NCBI GenBank assembly: GCA_016715075.1 | Contig: JADKBK010000013.1 | Span: forward strand, 1-64,000 | Direction of reading: 5' to 3' | Length of the DNA stretch: 64,000 nt | Source: Bacteroidales bacterium | GTDB lineage: Bacteria > Bacteroidota > Bacteroidia > Bacteroidales > VadinHA17 | Shown here: in pieces, positions 28,771-38,096 of the stretch | How the letters are laid out: every line of letters starts with the position of its first letter | How positions within the stretch are numbered: the first letter of the stretch is position 1 | Program-made: the position numbers and the translations under genes | The notes under the pieces: model-generated | Told to the model about the DNA's origin: nothing | Databases searched by the model: none | Seen by the model: only the letters and a program-made list of their open reading frames with translations

Positions 28771-29997
28771 ATGAAACGTAGAGACGTAATTAAGAATTTA
28801 TCCATCCTGCCCATGTCAGGAGTAGTTTTGGGAAGTGCCATGCCTCTTGGATCTGTTCTCGGCTCCTCTGTCAGCGAACCGCCAGCCGCTCCAAAGAGGG
28901 ATCTGATAAAGGAACTTGGGTTGCGGAAATTCATCAATGCTGCCGGCACATATACATTTATGTCAGGCTCACTTATGCATGATGAGGTTGTGGAAGCCAT
29001 CAGGGCATGTTCAAAGGAGTTTGTCCTTATTGATGATGTACAGGACAAAGCCGGAGAAAAAATAGCTGCCATATGCCATGCAGAAGCTGCCACTGTTACA
29101 GCAGGCTGCTGGTCTGCACTAGTTCTTGGAACGGCAGGAGTCATAACAGGCATGGATCCTAAAAAGGTTGCTCAATTACCTAATGTTGAAGGAATGAAGT
29201 CGGAAATTCTGGTTCAGAAAACACATAACCATGGTTATGTTCATGCCCTCACTAATACAGGTGCAAAAATTGTTGAAATAGAAACAGCCGAAGAGCTGGA
29301 CAAGGCTGTTAATGATAAGACGGCTATGATGTGGTTCCTCAACTACTGCGCAAATGACGGAAAAATTTCTGATAAGGAATGGGTGGCACTGGGTAAAAAA
29401 CATAAAATTCCCACTATGATTGATATGGCTGCCGATGTACCTCCGGTTTCAAACCTTTGGAAATTCAATGACATGGGATTCGACCTTGTATGCGTTTCAG
29501 GCGGCAAGGACCTTCGTGGCCCGCAGAGTGCAGGAATCCTTATGGGTAAAAAAGAATTGATTGCTGCAGCCAGGCTTAACGCACCTCCAAGAGGAGGAAA
29601 TATTGGCAGAGGAATGAAGGTCAATAAAGAAGAGATCCTTGGCATGTATGTCGCTCTCGAAAAATTCGTGAGTATCGACCATGAAAAGGAGATGCAAATG
29701 TGGAAAGAACAGATAGCTGTTATTGAAAGTGCAATCAAAAATATTAAGGGTGTCACAACAAATGTAAGTATTCCTCCTATTGCAAACCAAACCCCTACCC
29801 TTAATTTTTTCTGGGATAAAAATATAATTAAGTTAACCCGGGAGGAATTCCAGGACAGGCTGCGAAAAGGCGATCCTTCAATTGAGGTGATCGGCGGTAA
29901 GGATGAGAGTATTAATATAACTGCATGGATGCTGAAACCCGGACAGGAAAAAATAGTTGCCTCACGGGTACAGGAGGTACTTAGTAAAGGAGTCTAG
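28771..29997 (+). CDS. Tat-exported SelA-like PLP-dependent enzyme (copy 1)
   Basis: A 408-residue protein of the SelA-like fold-type-I PLP family, which includes selenocysteine synthase relatives and D-glucosaminate-6-phosphate ammonia-lyase. It begins with a twin-arginine signal, KRRDVIKNLSILP, and a short hydrophobic stretch. The Schiff-base lysine is seen in VSGGKDLRGPQSAG (Lys246), the PLP-pyridine Asp in MIDMAADVPPV, and the phosphate-loop region in TAGCWSALVLGTA. Tat export would let PLP be bound in the cytoplasm before transport. The enzyme probably does an elimination or deamination on an amino-sugar acid or amino acid; the substrate is unknown. It lies between two cog3964 amidohydrolases on the same strand, a pairing also known for this family elsewhere. 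Confidence 0.85.
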   Translation: MKRRDVIKNLSILPMSGVVLGSAMPLGSVLGSSVSEPPAAPKRDLIKELGLRKFINAAGTYTFMSGSLMHDEVVEAIRACSKEFVLIDDVQDKAGEKIAAICHAEAATVTAGCWSALVLGTAGVITGMDPKKVAQLPNVEGMKSEILVQKTHNHGYVHALTNTGAKIVEIETAEELDKAVNDKTAMMWFLNYCANDGKISDKEWVALGKKHKIPTMIDMAADVPPVSNLWKFNDMGFDLVCVSGGKDLRGPQSAGILMGKKELIAAARLNAPPRGGNIGRGMKVNKEEILGMYVALEKFVSIDHEKEMQMWKEQIAVIESAIKNIKGVTTNVSIPPIANQTPTLNFFWDKNIIKLTREEFQDRLRKGDPSIEVIGGKDESINITAWMLKPGQEKIVASRVQEVLSKGV

Positions 29998-30028
29998 CGG
30001 TTTTTCAATAATCTTAAAATTTCAAAAT

Positions 30029-31273
30029 ATGAGAATAAAAACTTTCATAGTATCGGCAGCTCTGCTCTCAATAACAATCCTCGTCAGTGCGCAGAATTAT
30101 ACCACAATAATCAAAGGAGGCCATGTCATTGATCCTAAAAACAACATCGATGATATTATGGACGTCGCCATAAAAGACGGAAAGATTGCACTGGTGGCAA
30201 AGAATATCGATCCGAAGGAGGGAAAACAGGTTATTAATGCCAAAGATCTCTATGTTACCCCCGGATTAATAGATATGCATGTGCATGTCTTTCAAGGAAC
30301 AAGGTACGATCAGGCTTTGATGAATGGAGGAAGTTCTGTGAGCCCCGATGCATTTTCATTCCGTGCAGGTGTAACTACCTTTGTTGATGCCGGAAGCTCG
30401 GGCTGGAGGGCATTTGATGATTTTAAAAGACAGACAATTGATGTATCCCAGACCAGAGTGCTTGCCTTCCTGAATATTGTTGGCGAAGGCATGAGAGGCG
30501 GTCCGTTCGAACAGAATATCAAGGATATGGATGCCCATAAAACTGCTGATTACGCCAAAGCTCATCCCAAAGAGATAGTGGGCATTAAGCTTGCACACTA
30601 TGACGGGCATGACTGGGCTCCAACCGACAGCACTGTTGCTGCCGGAAAGCTCTCAAACCTGCCGGTTATGATAGATTTCGGGGCAAGCGATCCGCCACTC
30701 TCCCTTGAAGAGCTTCTGATGAAACATCTTCGCCCTGGCGACATCTTCACTCATGCATATGCCTATTGGCCAAAAACACGTGAGGCTCCCGTAGATGAGA
30801 ATGGAAAGGTTAAACCTTATATTTTTGCTGCCCAGAAAAGCGGAAGGATTTTTGACGTAGGCCATGGCGGAGGATCATTCTTCTGGAGCCAGGCTGCCCC
30901 TGCCATCAAACAGGGATTTATTGCCGAGGTAATAAGTTCTGACCTCCATACGGGAAGCATGAATGGTGGCATGAAGGATATGTGTAACCTTATGTCGAAA
31001 TTCCTTAATATGGGCCTGTCAGTTCAGGATGTAATTCTTCGCTCTACATGGAAACCTGCAAACGTTATAAAAAGACCCGAACTTGGCAACCTGAGTGTTG
31101 GTGCAGAAGCTGATGTTGCAATATTGAGCATCGACAAAGGCAGTTTTGGATTCATCGATATTACAGGTGAAAGACTTGACGGAACACAAAAAATTGTGGC
31201 GGAACTTACAATGCGGGCCTGCAGGGTGGTGTGGGATCTGAATGGGATCGCTGCAACCTCCGTGAGGAAATAG
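30029..31273 (+). CDS. exported cog3964-type amidohydrolase (copy 2, intact)
   Basis: About 414 residues from the ATG at 30029, which follows the SelA-like stop by 31 bases; the longer in-frame ORF overlaps that gene. The signal peptide is IVSAALLSITILVSAQ. Metal-site residues of the amidohydrolase superfamily are complete: IDMHVHVF (HxH), Lys in VGIKLAHYDG, His in IFTHAYAY, His in FDVGHGGGSF and Asp in SSDLHTGSMNGG. The protein belongs to cog3964, often misannotated as dihydroorotase or adenine deaminase. A characterised member hydrolyses acylated alpha-hydroxy acids such as acetyl-(R)-mandelate. Here it probably deacylates an ester or amide in the periplasm. Followed by an RR-signal RidA gene. 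Confidence 0.88.
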   Translation: MRIKTFIVSAALLSITILVSAQNYTTIIKGGHVIDPKNNIDDIMDVAIKDGKIALVAKNIDPKEGKQVINAKDLYVTPGLIDMHVHVFQGTRYDQALMNGGSSVSPDAFSFRAGVTTFVDAGSSGWRAFDDFKRQTIDVSQTRVLAFLNIVGEGMRGGPFEQNIKDMDAHKTADYAKAHPKEIVGIKLAHYDGHDWAPTDSTVAAGKLSNLPVMIDFGASDPPLSLEELLMKHLRPGDIFTHAYAYWPKTREAPVDENGKVKPYIFAAQKSGRIFDVGHGGGSFFWSQAAPAIKQGFIAEVISSDLHTGSMNGGMKDMCNLMSKFLNMGLSVQDVILRSTWKPANVIKRPELGNLSVGAEADVAILSIDKGSFGFIDITGERLDGTQKIVAELTMRACRVVWDLNGIAATSVRK

Positions 31274-31346
31274 CACATTCATGAATAAATAATAATACAA
31301 CAACAACTTTATATACAATTATTTTCCAATTTAATTTTAAACAATT

Positions 31347-31811
31347 ATGAAAACAGAAAGAAGATCAGTAATCAAAAAAATGTTCGCCTCAGTGGTAGGT
31401 TTAACAGGTCTTGGAATTGCAGCCAATGCAAAATCAAGCGGAACTATGGATAAGGAAGCAGGTAACGTAACCACATTACAGGATGTACCATTGTTTTCAG
31501 GCAATACAAAATTTGGAAATCTCCTCTTCGTTTCCGGTAAGGGCGCTCATGTTGCTCCTTTTGAAATCAAAGCACATACAGAAATTGTACTCCAGGAACT
31601 TGAAAAAGAACTGAAAAATGCAGGCTCTTCAATGGAAAAAGTTCTCAAGGTAAATGTATATCTCAATGATATCGCCGATTACAAGGGGATGAATGAAGTT
31701 TTCAAGGGTCGTTTCGGAGCCAAGCCTCCTGTAAGAACAACTGTTGCAGTAGCTAAAGGCGGCGTACCAGGAGATTCACTTGTTGAAATGGATTGCATAG
31801 CTTATATCTAA
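31347..31811 (+). CDS. RidA-family enamine/imine deaminase with twin-arginine signal
   Basis: A 154-residue RidA/YjgF protein with an extra N-terminal segment that reads as a Tat signal: ERRSVIKKM, then SVVGLTGLGIAANA. The RidA core runs from about residue 45 (FSGNTKFGNLLFVSGKG), through VLKVNVYLNDIADYKGMNEVF to the active-site PPVRTTVAV and the end VEMDCIAYI. The Arg of the PxR motif, required for hydrolysis of enamine/imine intermediates, is kept; the acidic residue near the end appears as Asp rather than Glu. RidA normally removes reactive products of PLP enzymes in the cytoplasm. A copy with an export signal beside exported PLP enzymes suggests it does the same in the envelope. Confidence 0.87.
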   Translation: MKTERRSVIKKMFASVVGLTGLGIAANAKSSGTMDKEAGNVTTLQDVPLFSGNTKFGNLLFVSGKGAHVAPFEIKAHTEIVLQELEKELKNAGSSMEKVLKVNVYLNDIADYKGMNEVFKGRFGAKPPVRTTVAVAKGGVPGDSLVEMDCIAYI

Positions 31812-32110
31812 AATTTTTGAAAGTATATTAGTTCAGAATCTTCAAGATTGGTGAAAACTCTCTGTTTATCTCTACAGCAAATCCCATGATCTCAAGTGCG
31901 CAAAGGTACCTTAGCTATGGGATAGCAAGATCGCACATTAATTATCAATGCTTTTACTTGCGACTTTGCGAATACTTTGTGTCCTTTGCGGTTAAAAATA
32001 TTTATTCGCCAGCTTTCTTTTTTTCTTTAGGTATAAATGATTATCAGTTTAATTTTTGATCTGATCATCATGATATTTACATATTTCAAACCTGTTTTAC
32101 TGCCATTAAT
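31812..32110. other. intergenic region with degenerate TTTGCG repeats
   Basis: No gene was found in these 299 bases. They contain three TTTGCG/TTTGTG words at 31965, 31976 and 31985, with a related ttgcg at 31958, ending in ctttgcggttaaaa; this kind of string recurs between genes in many Bacteroidota. At 31884-31914 there is a copy of a short sequence (ccatgatct ... tgcgca ... ccttag) that also occurs at 20882-20906 around the rseC start. The stretch looks like degenerate dispersed repeat DNA that separates the ridA part of the locus from the S15 acylase gene. Confidence 0.5.
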
Positions 32111-33913
32111 ATGAAAAGCATGTTAAAATCAACAGTAATGATCTGTTTACTGATAATGGTGACCGGATTATTTTCCTTCACAGATATAACTGATAATAAA
32201 ACTCATCTGAATGATATTCGCATAGAACGGCATAAAGCTATAACCATGAGCGATGGGGTTATATTATATGCAGATGCTTATCTGCCTGCCAAACCGGGCA
32301 AATACCCTACCCTTGTAACACGTACTCCCTATGGAGTTCAGCGTGACGGGGCGCATGAGACGCTTGTAAAATTTGCACAACACGGGTATGCAGTATTGTC
32401 GGTAGATGTCCGCGGACGCTACGAGAGCGAAGGAAAATGGGATCCCTTCAGGTACGAAGGCAAGGATGGATATGATATAATAGAATGGGCAGCCGCCCAG
32501 CCCTTCTCGAACGGTAAAGTAGGCACCAACGGTGGCAGTTATGTCGGACATAATCAGTGGGCTACAGCAAGCCTTCATCCTCCTCACCTTGTAGCAGCTT
32601 TTCCGGTACTTGCCAGTACAAATATTTATGCCAACTGGATAACAATGGGAGGAGCTTTCAGGCTTAGCTTCAACTATGGATGGGGAGTTGTCAGAATGCC
32701 AAACAGGATAATGCTGCCTCAGTACTGGCATACTGAAAACTATATGCCTGAAAACATGAAATATGATAACATACTTATGCACCTTCCCCTGAATGATGCG
32801 GATGTTGTCAACGAAGGATCACCGGTACAGCATTACCGCGACTGGCTGAAACATGAAAGCTATGATTCTTACTGGAAAGCGATAAGCGACGAGGAGCATT
32901 TCGGTGATATCAATGTGCCGGTACATACACTCGGGGGATGGTTTGATATCTTCCTGATGGGGACAATTAACGGGTATGTTGGCATGAAGAATCACGGAGC
33001 CACACCTGAAGCAAGAGCAGGAGCCAGAATGATAATCGGACCATGGGGACATGGCTCAACACAAAGCTATGGCGGTGTAGACTTCACACCAGTAGCCTTT
33101 ATAGATATGTTCGAGACTCAATTGCGATTTTATGATTTCTACCTGAAAGGGATACAGAACGGATTGGACCAGGAAAAGCCTGTTCAGCTCTTCTACATGG
33201 GTGCCAACAAATGGCGTGGTGAAACAGACTGGCCAATTCCGGGTACAGAGTATAGGGAAATTTATCTTAACAGCGAAGGTTCTGCAAATTCAATACGTGG
33301 TAACGGTTCTCTTTCATTCTCAAAGCCTGAAAAAACCAGCTCGGACAATTACATGTATGATCCGTCAAACCCGGTGCCAACCACAGGCGGTAATAACTGC
33401 TGCGGCACTCCTACAATTGCAGGACCAGTAGATCAGAGACCACTTGAAAGGCGCGAGGATGTACTCGTATATACCAGCCCTTATCTGACAGATCCACTGA
33501 CAATAGCTGGACCTGTAAAAATTAAACTCTATGCCGCTACCGACGGTCCGGATACCGATTGGATGATAAAACTCGTTGATGACTATCCCGACGGAAATGC
33601 AATGCCTGTGTCTGAAGGTATTCTCAGGGCAAGGTTCAGGGAAGGCCTCGACAAGATTAAACTGCTGACTCCCAACAAGACATATGAGTATGATATTGAG
33701 ATGACTGGCACTGCAAATGTTTTTAAGCCGGGTCATCGCATCCGTATAGATATTACTTCCAGTAACTTTCCTCAGTTTGACAGAAATCCAAATACAGGAG
33801 ATCCGTTGGGCAGCTCAGCTAAAATCAGAATTGCCCGGCAGACCATTTTCCATGGAGGAACTAATATGAGCCATATACTTCTTCCAGTAGTCCCGGCATT
33901 AACAGAAAAATAG
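32111..33913 (+). CDS. secreted CocE/NonD (S15) family acylase
   Basis: A 600-residue hydrolase with a signal peptide (MICLLIMVTGLFSFTD). The alpha/beta-hydrolase core begins with MSDGVILYADAYLP and has SVDVRGRYESEG, then the nucleophile motif GGSYVG (Ser143), the Asp in LGGWFDIF and the His in GPWGHGS, completing the catalytic triad. The C-terminal jelly-roll domain typical of the X-Pro dipeptidyl-peptidase/CocE family follows (from about residue 400, TDPLTIAGPVKIKLYA ... PGHRIRIDI). Members include alpha-amino-acid ester hydrolases, cocaine esterase and cephalosporin acylases, so an ester or amide of an amino acid is a likely substrate type. It is followed by SelA-like copy 2 after 31 bases. 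Confidence 0.9.
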   Translation: MKSMLKSTVMICLLIMVTGLFSFTDITDNKTHLNDIRIERHKAITMSDGVILYADAYLPAKPGKYPTLVTRTPYGVQRDGAHETLVKFAQHGYAVLSVDVRGRYESEGKWDPFRYEGKDGYDIIEWAAAQPFSNGKVGTNGGSYVGHNQWATASLHPPHLVAAFPVLASTNIYANWITMGGAFRLSFNYGWGVVRMPNRIMLPQYWHTENYMPENMKYDNILMHLPLNDADVVNEGSPVQHYRDWLKHESYDSYWKAISDEEHFGDINVPVHTLGGWFDIFLMGTINGYVGMKNHGATPEARAGARMIIGPWGHGSTQSYGGVDFTPVAFIDMFETQLRFYDFYLKGIQNGLDQEKPVQLFYMGANKWRGETDWPIPGTEYREIYLNSEGSANSIRGNGSLSFSKPEKTSSDNYMYDPSNPVPTTGGNNCCGTPTIAGPVDQRPLERREDVLVYTSPYLTDPLTIAGPVKIKLYAATDGPDTDWMIKLVDDYPDGNAMPVSEGILRARFREGLDKIKLLTPNKTYEYDIEMTGTANVFKPGHRIRIDITSSNFPQFDRNPNTGDPLGSSAKIRIARQTIFHGGTNMSHILLPVVPALTEK

Positions 33914-33944
33914 AATAGAATAAAATAATCTAAATCATATTTCA

Positions 33945-35180
33945 ATGAAACGCAGAGAGGTCATCAGAAATCTGTCAATACTGCCTGTGGCCGGGGCAGT
34001 TTTCGGAAGTTCACTTCCGATTGAATCGTTTTCAGCAGCCACTCCTGCGGAAAAGGCTCCAAAGCGTGATTTTTTCAAAGAACTGGGGGTAACACCTGTT
34101 ATCAATGCAGGGGCAACTATGACCTATCTGTCGGGATCTCTTATGATGCCCGAGGTGCTGGATGCCATTAATTCAACTGCCCATGACTTTGCCAATATGT
34201 ATGAGCTCCAGGACAAAGCAGGTGCAAAAATTGCAGAGCTGCTTAAATGCGAAGCTGCAATGGTCACTTCCGGTGCAGCTGCTGCGCTTGTTCTTGGCAC
34301 CGCTGCCTGTCTGACAGGCTCAGACAGGGAAAAGATAGAGCAGCTACCTTCCCTGCCTGGTCCTCAACGCGAAGTTATCATCCAGAAATCGCATCGCTAT
34401 GTATTCGACCAGGCCGTACGCAGCACCGGAATTAAGTTTACTGAAGTTGAAGGTCCTGACGAAATGGAAAAAGCCATAAATCCAAATACAGTGATGGCTC
34501 TGTTCTTTAACGGAGCCCTTTCCTGGTTCGGCGTACCCGACAGCATCACACATGAGGATTTCGTAAGAATTGCAAAAAAACATAACATCCCTACATTTAT
34601 CGATGCAGCTGCGGATGTTCCGCCAGTGGAAAACCTTTTCAGGTTTCAGAAAACAGGATTCGACCTGATAACTTTCTCCGGAGGCAAAATGATCAGAGGC
34701 CCTCAGAGTGCAGGATTGCTATTCGGAAGAAAAGACCTCATTGAGGCTGCCAAACTGAATAATAGTCCGCATGAATGTCCGATCGGAAGACCGATGAAGG
34801 TAAACAAGGAAGAGATTTTCGGTATGTATGCCGCAGTGAAGTCGTACATTGAAAGAGACCACCAGAAAGAGTGGCAGGACTGGCTTGACAGGATCAAACA
34901 TATTGCAGCCCGTCTTGAAAAAATACCAACATTAAAGAGTGAGACAGTAATAAATCCCGGACCGGCCAATGCTCTCCCCGGAATGATTGTAAAATGGGAT
35001 CAGTCAAAGGTAAAAATAACACCAAAAGAAGTAGTTAAGGCACTACTTGAAGGGACTCCCAGTATCGTCGCCGGAGACAGAGGTGATGCTCTCGGAATAG
35101 GAGTAGTACTTCTCAGACCGGAACAGGTTGATATCGTTGCCGGAAGAATAAAAGGTATCCTTGAAAAAGCTGTTGTTTAG
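33945..35180 (+). CDS. Tat-exported SelA-like PLP-dependent enzyme (copy 2)
   Basis: A 411-residue paralogue of the enzyme at 28771. It has a twin-arginine signal (MKRREVIRNLSILP, then VAGAVFGSSLP), the phosphate loop TSGAAAALVLGTAACLTG, the pyridine-binding Asp in FIDAAADVPPV and the PLP lysine in FSGGKMIRGPQSAG (Lys248). This is the copy most like canonical SelA-like ammonia-lyases. The 31-base gap after the S15 acylase suggests co-transcription. It is the last gene of the plus-strand half of the locus; a small stem-loop follows and the convergent rhamnosidase gene begins to terminate at 35245. Confidence 0.86.
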   Translation: MKRREVIRNLSILPVAGAVFGSSLPIESFSAATPAEKAPKRDFFKELGVTPVINAGATMTYLSGSLMMPEVLDAINSTAHDFANMYELQDKAGAKIAELLKCEAAMVTSGAAAALVLGTAACLTGSDREKIEQLPSLPGPQREVIIQKSHRYVFDQAVRSTGIKFTEVEGPDEMEKAINPNTVMALFFNGALSWFGVPDSITHEDFVRIAKKHNIPTFIDAAADVPPVENLFRFQKTGFDLITFSGGKMIRGPQSAGLLFGRKDLIEAAKLNNSPHECPIGRPMKVNKEEIFGMYAAVKSYIERDHQKEWQDWLDRIKHIAARLEKIPTLKSETVINPGPANALPGMIVKWDQSKVKITPKEVVKALLEGTPSIVAGDRGDALGIGVVLLRPEQVDIVAGRIKGILEKAVV

Positions 35181-35194
35181 ATAATGATTTCCCC

Positions 35195-35210
35195 GGGCAG
35201 ATGTATGCCC
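35195..35210. terminator. small stem-loop between convergent genes
   Basis: gggca and tgccc form a 5-bp stem with a 6-base loop in the 64 bases between the convergent SelA-like and rhamnosidase genes. There is no long T-tract, so it is only a weak candidate for a bidirectional terminator. Confidence 0.3.
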
Positions 35211-35244
35211 TTCACAGGTGTACTTAAAAAGCTGCATCTGCTGA

Positions 35245-37950
35245 CTACCAGACAGAATTGAAGTGATAAGTTCCTGATCCTACATTAAAAACGACGTAGT
35301 TGTTGCCAGACGGGTATACTCCGTCAAGACCGGAATAGCTTACTCCGGTTACTTTGCCTGCAGCAGAACCATCATTCCATAAAGCTGTTCCTCCTTCACT
35401 TATCCTTACTCCGGCTAAGCCAAATGTCGGTATGTATACCTTGGCTGAACTATTCACCGGTACTGTAACTGTCAGGGAATATTTATTGCTGCTTTTGGTC
35501 CAGTCCGAAATTATCATTCCTCTTACCGTTTCCAGAGAATATGAAACAGCAGCCGGGACATATGATGTTGCCGAAGTAGGTCTTATGCTTATCTCTTCAA
35601 AACCCGGCTTAATATTTGTAATTCCGGCCAGATTTCCGCATACCCACTCAGGAAAGGCATTGTTCATATGATGCTGTTGTGATCCGCCTCCATCCCACTG
35701 CTCAGGAGTATTGGTCTTGCCCTGGGTAACCCAGTGACCAAAACCCGGTCCGGTGGAGTTGGTATGAATTCTTCCCACCAGGTCATCCCTGCCATATTTT
35801 GACAAAACCTGAAGCATGTATCCATGTGCATTCTGACCGCAATTAATGTGGTAACCGCTGCTGACAATGCTGTTAATCAGGGCATTTAATACATTGGTCT
35901 CCTCTCCATCAGGCTGCATTCCATGATGCAGCGGCACTGCATTAGCAGTCTGCTGGGGACCGTAATTATGTTTTGAATGATCAAAATATTTTTTATTGAA
36001 CGCCATTTTTATGTTATCCGCAAGAGAGCTGTAATTCATAGCATCTTCAGAAAATCCAAGGACAACAGCCCATTTCTGCATTGATGTCACAAAATCATAA
36101 TATACGCATGTTTCTATAAACTTAGTGGTCACCGTATCAGGATCCAACCAGTCACCAAGGCCATAACCTACCAGATAATCTGAAGTTCTTGACGTTATGT
36201 ATGAAAGTGATTTTTTGGCAACATCATATTGTCTCTGAAGTATTGAGGTGTCTCCATAGTATTGGTACATCAGCCAGGGGAATCTCATTGACGAGATATC
36301 GTAAAACGGGCTGCAGGAGAAAGCAGTTGTTGTATCCAATGGTTCCCTGTAAAAGGGAGACATGCCTGGTATCCATCCGGCTTCCTGCTGCGATTCGGTT
36401 ATATCCCTGTTAATTTTTCCAAACAGTGTCTGAACATCGAATAAAACCGGAAATGAAGGGCTTGTAAAATTTATATCATTCATCCAGGCAGCTTTCTCAC
36501 GGTGAGGACAATCGGTTATACATGAATAGAGATTGGACATAATTCCCTGCCTGTTGATTGCAAGTATGCTATTGTACAATGAATCAGAACTATGAAAAGT
36601 TCCTGCTGGTTTGGCCGAGCTGCTTAACACATAGCCCCTGGCACCGGACAAGTATGGCAGGCTGTCTCCGGCTTTAAGCGATACACCGCTGACAGTAATT
36701 GTATTTTGTCCGAAATAGTAAAATTTTGGTCTGAACACTTCAGCACCGGAACCTTTTAATGTATACCGGCAATATGTATTGTATGGACCGGTACCATCAT
36801 TCAGTGTTACGGTAACTGATTGTCCTGCCTTCCCGGTCACTGTAATGTCAAAAATCCCGGCATAAGTTTTCCCAAAAACAATATCAGCATTATTCCCGTT
36901 TTGGGTCATTTTAACCGGATTCAGAGTCTCAACAACTTTTACAGGAGGTTGTGACTGTGCATATAACCGTCCTCCCGGTGATGTTGTCTTAATAGCATTT
37001 ATCCAGCCTGAGTCATTGTATCCTACAGTATTCCAGCCTGTTTTCTCTTTCCGGGAATCATAATCCTCTCCTCCAAACACAGTTGAGAATGTAATCGGTC
37101 CCGAAGAGGTTTTCCATGTAGTATCACTTTTTATCTTGTCTGTTGTTCCGTCTGTATACCGGATATTAAGCTCCAATATCATACATTTTTCCGCATCGGT
37201 ATGATTGGAATAGCCAAAGTATCTGTCACCCTGCTTTTTTATGTCAATGAATCCGTCGGCCAGCCAAACACCTATCACATTTTTCCCTGTTTTTAACAGG
37301 CTTGTAAGATCAAAAGTAACATACTGCTGTGATTTGGAATATTCTGTCCATCCAGGATCCAATTCGTGATCCCCGGCTTTCAGGCCGTTCAGGCTCAGCT
37401 CAAACTGGCCGACACCGCAGATGCTCGCCGAGGCATAACTGATAGTCTTCCTGATACTAAACTGCTTTCGCAGCATATAGGGTTCGGATGTAATATTGCT
37501 GCCAGACTTTATCCAGGCTGCTGACCAGTCAGATGGATTCAGAAATCCAGTGATAAATGTTTTAACCGCACTCCAGTCCGACTGTTTGTTGTCTTTATCC
37601 CATGCAGCTACTTTCCACCAGTATTTTGTGTTGCTGACCAAAGCCTTACCGGCATATCTTACACCGTATTGATTTGCTGAGGTGACTTTTCCGCTGTCCC
37701 ATACGTCTCCTGTATTTGAGTCAATTTTTTGCTGACTTGAAGCTACAATGATTCTGTATGCTGTCTGTTTCTCTCCCCTGTCGGAGTCAATTAGATACCA
37801 GGCAAAACAAGGATTTTTCACATCAATACCAAGCTGATCGGTATTGTCCTGAACTCTCAGATTTACAGGCGCTCCGGGTCCAGCTGCCAGTAAATAATTA
37901 AAACAGCCAATTAATGCTGCAGATAGCAGAAGTCTGTTTGCCTTTTTCAT
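35245..37950 (-). CDS. alpha-L-rhamnosidase, GH78
   Basis: A 901-residue secreted enzyme (signal RLLLSAALIGCFNYLLAAG). The domain order is that of classic GH78 enzymes: N-terminal fibronectin-like domain (about 25-132, PVNLRVQDNTDQLGID ... YWWKVAAWDKDNKQSDWS), Bac_rhamnosid_N carbohydrate-binding domain (about 160-330, AGDHELDPGWTEYSK), a beta domain, the (alpha/alpha)6 catalytic barrel starting with TDCPHREKAAWMND (about 479-492), and a C-terminal beta domain with PGFEEISIRPT. The acidic residues of the catalytic motif are present. It removes terminal L-rhamnose from glycans or rhamnosides. It is longer and more canonical than the GH78-related protein at 4371. On the minus strand, downstream of the DUF362 gene. 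Confidence 0.9.
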   Translation of the reverse strand: MKKANRLLLSAALIGCFNYLLAAGPGAPVNLRVQDNTDQLGIDVKNPCFAWYLIDSDRGEKQTAYRIIVASSQQKIDSNTGDVWDSGKVTSANQYGVRYAGKALVSNTKYWWKVAAWDKDNKQSDWSAVKTFITGFLNPSDWSAAWIKSGSNITSEPYMLRKQFSIRKTISYASASICGVGQFELSLNGLKAGDHELDPGWTEYSKSQQYVTFDLTSLLKTGKNVIGVWLADGFIDIKKQGDRYFGYSNHTDAEKCMILELNIRYTDGTTDKIKSDTTWKTSSGPITFSTVFGGEDYDSRKEKTGWNTVGYNDSGWINAIKTTSPGGRLYAQSQPPVKVVETLNPVKMTQNGNNADIVFGKTYAGIFDITVTGKAGQSVTVTLNDGTGPYNTYCRYTLKGSGAEVFRPKFYYFGQNTITVSGVSLKAGDSLPYLSGARGYVLSSSAKPAGTFHSSDSLYNSILAINRQGIMSNLYSCITDCPHREKAAWMNDINFTSPSFPVLFDVQTLFGKINRDITESQQEAGWIPGMSPFYREPLDTTTAFSCSPFYDISSMRFPWLMYQYYGDTSILQRQYDVAKKSLSYITSRTSDYLVGYGLGDWLDPDTVTTKFIETCVYYDFVTSMQKWAVVLGFSEDAMNYSSLADNIKMAFNKKYFDHSKHNYGPQQTANAVPLHHGMQPDGEETNVLNALINSIVSSGYHINCGQNAHGYMLQVLSKYGRDDLVGRIHTNSTGPGFGHWVTQGKTNTPEQWDGGGSQQHHMNNAFPEWVCGNLAGITNIKPGFEEISIRPTSATSYVPAAVSYSLETVRGMIISDWTKSSNKYSLTVTVPVNSSAKVYIPTFGLAGVRISEGGTALWNDGSAAGKVTGVSYSGLDGVYPSGNNYVVFNVGSGTYHFNSVW

Positions 37951-38096
37951 GGATTTATATGGTTATATCAAGGGTTATTTTCATAATACACAGGAGATCT
38001 CAATATACGCTTTTTCAGGTACATAAAGATCCATTCCGTGAACGAACGGAAGAAAAAATCAACCGGTATTAAGAAAAAGAGAGATTATAACCTGCC

